Shown here in pieces: positions 59,346-64,000 of a DNA stretch of 64,000 nucleotides. The stretch covers positions 58,045,920 through 58,109,919 of the forward strand of contig OY282606.1 of NCBI GenBank assembly GCA_958298945.1, given 5' to 3'. How positions within the stretch are numbered: the first letter of the stretch is position 1; every line of letters begins with the position of its first letter. The stretch comes from Atherix ibis. Lineage: Eukaryota; Arthropoda; Insecta; Diptera; Athericidae. The notes beneath the pieces are model-generated. The model was not told the DNA's origin. It saw only the letters and a list, made by a program, of their open reading frames with translations, and ran no database searches. The position numbers were made by a program, and so were the translations under genes.

Positions 59346-61480
59346 TCAATTGAAAGAGAGCATAAAAACGGCAAAAAAAATTTATCAATGGAAAAGATAT
59401 TTGACTTAAAAGAATTTAGTGAAAATAATCAATTGAATTTTATATAAATTAAATAATAATAATAAAAAAAAAAACAAATAAAGCGTGCGTTTATGCAGTC
59501 AGTAGTGTTTTTTTCTTTTATTCGTATTTTATTCTTGGTTATACTACAGGACTTACCTTTTTTAAATTATTATTTTGGCATTTTATGTTCTTGATATTAG
59601 TCACATTTATGTAATAAAATTGGTAACACCAGTATAATATTCAGAAAAAAAAATGAAAATATAAAAAAAATCTTTTCTTTTTAGTTGGGCAGGCTTTTTT
59701 TCACTTTAATTTTTGTGTCTGTATTGTTGGTGGTTCCACAATGTATTAGAAATTTTATAAAATGTTTCGCTGATGATTTATCATGTATTTGCTACTTTCA
59801 ATTTATTCTGTTAAAAGTAACATCAAATACAAAAAAAAACTACTAAAATGTTAAAAAACAAGAAAATAATATATTCATTTGAAAATAATTTCATATTTCT
59901 GTAAGGTTGCCAACATTTTCATACTACACATATTTAGCTGTAGCAAATCATACAATAACGAATACCCAACAACTCTCAATTAAATGTTCTACAAAAAAAA
60001 TTAATTCTGTTTTAATGTCAGGTGCAACTTTTTATTTCAAATCGCGAATATATTTAAGCATGTACTTATGTTTACTAATAGGCAATTAGAATTGATAGTT
60101 ATTAATATATATGTCGATACAATAACTAATCGGTTTAATATTATAGAAAGGAAATTATGTTGAATAAATTCAAATAAAATCCATGTGACATGAGTGTTTT
60201 ATTCTGTTTTTCTTCTTTTGATTATTTAATTCTTTTAACATATATCCATACATGCGTATGGATGGAATTGAATGAAAAAAGCTCTGATTTCCTCCTCTAC
60301 TTTGTATGCACACATGCACATAACATATGAGCATACGTATGCGACTGTACATTCACAAATGTGTGCATATTTCAGCAATTCATAACTAAGTGACGTATAG
60401 TACTGAAAATAAATTCAAATTGATTGCAAAAGAACTTTTAAAAAAAGCAAAATTTCAATTATAATCTGGACAATAATTATTATTATTGCTACACTTTCGT
60501 ATTTTAGACTTTTCCTCGTTCAAAAAAAAGAAAAGAAATATTTTACTCTGCAAATATGCAAGCACAAAAAAAACAAACCTAAAAGTTTTGATTAGAAAAA
60601 TTTCCATCAATTCAATTAAAATTTACCCATAATTAAAATAACTAAATATGAATTATTAAATAATAATTATCAAATGATCAAAATCTCATAAAAATAATAG
60701 ACCACAAAAATATCAAAAACCAAATGAACAGTTAATATACAAGTATATAAAATATAATTGTGAATTGAAAAAGAAATCAATAATTTTTTTTTATTTTTTT
60801 TTTTATTTATAGGTTGATATAGAAATTAGACAAATAAATGAAAACTTTTCATTTTTTATGTGATTTTTTCTAATATAGAAAATTATAATATATATATAAA
60901 AAAAAATTTCACCAAGAAAAAGACCATTTTAACAATAAAGTGTATATAAAATTAAATTTGAATTTAATTCTATATTTAAATAAAATTTATAGAAATATAA
61001 AAAATATAAAATAAAGACTATTGTTACAAAAAGAAAATCGATATTTTAGAGAAAAAAAAAATATATTATACAAAATTATGAAAAAAATTTTGTTGCTTTT
61101 GTAGATAAAAAAAATTAGAAATATAGCAATTAATTAGGTGATAGCTCAATTATCATAAATTGAAGAAAGTAAATAAGTAGCAATATTATAATAATTATTA
61201 GGATAATTATAAAAGTTATACTAGCAATTCGTGATAAATAAAGTTACTAAAACAATCAATAAAAAAATCAAAACATTGTCTAAAAAGTAGATATTTTATA
61301 ATAATTGATTTTAATTTATCGGTGGTGTTGCCAAAACGATATGAATATCAATGTAGATAAATAATAATTACTGATTCTCTAGTGTATTGTTTTAGCATTA
61401 CACTTATAATCAAAATTTCTTGTTTTTTCGGTTTTTGTTATTTTGGATAGTTTTTTTATTGCAACAGTGATTTTGTGTGT
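59346..61480. other. Low-complexity A/T-rich DNA, possible 5' UTR or intron
   Basis: Long A and T runs and no coding frame. TTTTCTTTTTAG at about 59674-59685 resembles a 3' splice site before TTGGGCAGGC, but such matches are frequent here. Nothing else is seen. Confidence 0.3.
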
Positions 61481-61489
61481 TCAACATCG

Positions 61490-61585
61490 TTACGGATTAT
61501 TTTTTAAAACAAATCCTCTAACCGTCTACACCATATTTGATAATCAACAATTAAGTGATTATTAGACCTTAACAACAAAGGTAAA
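61490..61585 (+). other. Possible end of a non-coding exon with 5' splice site
   Basis: A stretch with less homopolymer content (AACATCGTTACGGATT, then CCTCTAACCGTCTACACC) ends in ACAACAAAG followed by GTAAATAT at about 61581, a good match to the insect donor consensus. T-rich, intron-like DNA follows. The call is speculative without transcripts. Confidence 0.25.
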
Positions 61586-64000
61586 TATAATTTTTTTTTT
61601 TAAATTATTTATCTTTGCTATTCGATAATACTGTTTAACTTATATTTGAGTATATACATATGTATATTTGTTAAAATTAATTCTAAGCTATTATACTGTT
61701 CCTGTTTCTATTCAATTAAAATCTAAAAAATTTATTCATATGAAAATTAAAGAAATTGAACAAATCAAATCCTGTTAATTTGTTGTTTAATTGTACGAGT
61801 ATCTGTGCGAATTTCTTATCAGGTTAAGCAATCTTGACAATCTGAAAAAGACTAATATTTTTTATAGTATAATCATTGTATTTTTTTTGTGTGAATATGA
61901 ACACTATTCGCGCAATCGAATGAAATCTGTTAAAATATAATATTTTGTTCAAATTGAATAAATGTTCCTGAGTCAGTTTGTTTATGTATGGGCGAAGCAA
62001 ACATACATTGCAATGATAACAAATAGAAAACATATAATTTTAAATAATCGATTTTTTTTGTTTTATAGTTTTGTAAAGATTAAGAATTATATTTGTTAAT
62101 GTGAAGAAAAAAAAAACAAATTTCCATAAATTTATATTTGCAATCTATTTTTGTATACGATTTTCATATTAAGAGAAATTATTCGAAGAGAGCGAGAGAG
62201 TATAGGGCATTTTGTTGCTGTAGCTGTGGTGCTGTTGCTCTTGATGTTGTCGCTGAATTGTGGACAGTTTGTTGTAACGTTAAGATATTATGCAACTCGC
62301 TATTGTATGAGCTAATTCAAACTATAATGAAATATTTTCATATATTTTCTTTACTTTATTTTTTCAATCATCGTATTATTAGTTGGTATTTTTTCAAATT
62401 CGTAAAAAAAAGATAAAGTTTTGGGTATTTTCTCAATTTTTTTTTGCTTTTATTTCAATTCACAAATATCTAAATTTGTGTACATGCACGTAGATATACA
62501 TACATGAATATATTAAATGTGGTTATATCTGTCGTGAAAACCTACAGCTAACGCTAAGAAGTTGATAGTGGATTTACTATTTCATTACTTAATTGTGGGA
62601 TAGGTGGGAGTTGGCATTTGTGAACATTATATTTGGCGTTCATATAATTATAATGATTCGTATCACCCCTCTCCCTCCTTTCTCCTCCTTTTCACATTAT
62701 ATCATGGGTAAACACCATGGGTTTGACATACAAATTTATATCGAGATATGTGTACATACATAATCTAATATTATGTCATTTTAATATAATTTTCGTTCGT
62801 ATTTCAATTTTAATCTTTCGTATGCTCGGTTTTTGTTCTTCGTAACTCAAATAATTCGAATTGACGATTGAAAATTTTGGCTACTATGAATCTTTTCACA
62901 TACCTAGAATTTCAATATCTTTCGTATGTGATATGGTATATTCTACATTATTGTTTTTTTTCTAAAAAAAAACATATTGAAAAAATTGTATTTTAAGATT
63001 CAATTAATAAGTACTCTAAGCAATAGAATACATAATTTCAAATATATACTACATTCTTTCACTAAATATTTTGTTCTTGATTGAATACTCTAACCTTCTA
63101 TGGACAAATTCGACAAAACTACTGTAAAAAAATTTACGCATAAAGTACAATTTTGAGTGTTATTTCATAGTATCATAGAAATAATTATACTTTAAAACGA
63201 ATTGAAATCGAACATTCCACATTAAATGAAAAAATAACAAAATATATAATGTTGATAACATAAATAAATTTAATATAATATTTTTTTATATTAATTTTTT
63301 GAAATTATAGTTTAAACTATCAAGCAATCTTTTCTTCAAGTATAACAAAAATTAAAATATGCTTCTAATCAGTAATTTAGTTCTATATTAAATTTATTTT
63401 TCCTGTTTTAACTGAAAGTAACCTAAATGTTTTCACAAATTTTTAAAAAAATAAACAAAATTTCGAATAAACCTATGTCATAAATTATTGAAATATAATA
63501 GTTATGAGGGATTAGTTTTAGATGAAAACAAAAAATTGTGTTATCGAATTATGAAAACAATACTAAAATGTTAAATCTTAGAATTGACTTGTTACATCTT
63601 CTTTTAATATTTATGTGGTAACATAAAATTTCATTTTAATTTTATTATTACCTGTTTTATATTCTACGGCGTTCTAATGAGCTATTCTAGCATGTCCAAT
63701 ATCCATTTTTATAGCTATTAACACTGATGTTTGCAGCAGTGTTTTTTTTTTCTTTTCAAAATTGTCTTAATAAATTTTCAAAATTGGGCGTTTAAATAGT
63801 CGATATTTAAGAATTAATTTAATTTGAAAAATTAATATTAGTTTTATTTTTCAATTTTTATATATTTTTAAATTAATAACATGATTTATAAAAAAAGACT
63901 GCCATACTGAGTTTCATTAACTGAATATCTTGCGTACTATAAAAATTCGAATACATTTATTTATATAGAGTAAATTTTTTCTAAAGTTGAACTTTTACTG
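61586..64000. other. AT-rich, intron-like DNA
   Basis: A GAGCGAGAGAG motif occurs at about 62190 and a CT-rich patch (CTCTCCCTCCTTTCTCCTCC) at 62669. The frame 62138-62416 contains the low-complexity CCCSCGAVALDVVAELW and no family signature. No transposon is recognised. Confidence 0.35.

Noticed and set aside
62138..62416. 92-codon plus-strand ORF with cysteine and valine-rich start
   Set aside because: The distinctive part comes from GCTGTTG-type repeats, and the rest is F/Y-rich as expected by chance.

Overview
The window is strongly AT-rich, non-coding eukaryotic DNA. It holds many decayed non-LTR retrotransposons (Jockey-like, RNase H-bearing I/R1-like and RTE-like) and IS630-Tc1-mariner transposons, and no intact gene that I can recognise. 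There are no bacterial signatures: no operons, ribosome binding sites, tRNA, rRNA or CRISPR. The element types, the AT bias, frequent TACTCGTA/ACGAGTA and ATACATATG-type motifs and GAGA tracts point to an insect, most likely a brachyceran fly. The tephritid or muscid level is only a guess.

Layout. 0-16 kb: the left edge cuts a Jockey-like LINE on the minus strand. It is followed by several internally deleted mariner copies (1.5, 7.1, 8.1 kb), a Tc1 remnant (4.9 kb), two related transposase remnants (7.6 kb plus strand, 10.8 kb minus strand) and a mariner foldback derivative at 14.1-15.05 kb with about 180-bp inverted arms. 16-33 kb: Jockey-like LINE copies at 18.5-20.0 and 26.3-28.1 kb, an R1/LOA-like RT tail at 20.15 kb, two facing mariner fragments at 21-22.7 kb, another mariner at 28.3 kb, an RTE-like LINE at 29.7-30.4 kb and an eroded Jockey-like copy at 32 kb. 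35-43 kb: a mariner remnant, two minus-strand copies of an RNase H LINE (36.3-38.0, 39.0-39.5 kb) and a plus-strand RNase H LINE tail (41.3-42.5 kb). 47-54 kb: a mariner-type transposase, a head-to-tail chimera of two Jockey-like copies (47.9-49.75 kb) and three further transposase remnants. 54-64 kb: no recognisable transposon. It carries CT/GA tracts, a TATA-like site with a GAGA-rich downstream segment near 59.15 kb and a possible 5' splice site near 61.58 kb. This looks like the regulatory or 5'-untranslated end of a plus-strand gene lying further right.

Nothing encodes an obviously functional protein. The elements are related by descent and do not form a pathway. The most informative signals are structural. 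There are many near-perfect snap-back palindromes, one of them overwriting LINE coding sequence. A 40-odd-bp inverted filler copy lies 2.9 kb from its likely source. The LINE copies are mostly on the minus strand. I did not find evidence of a novel biochemical system.
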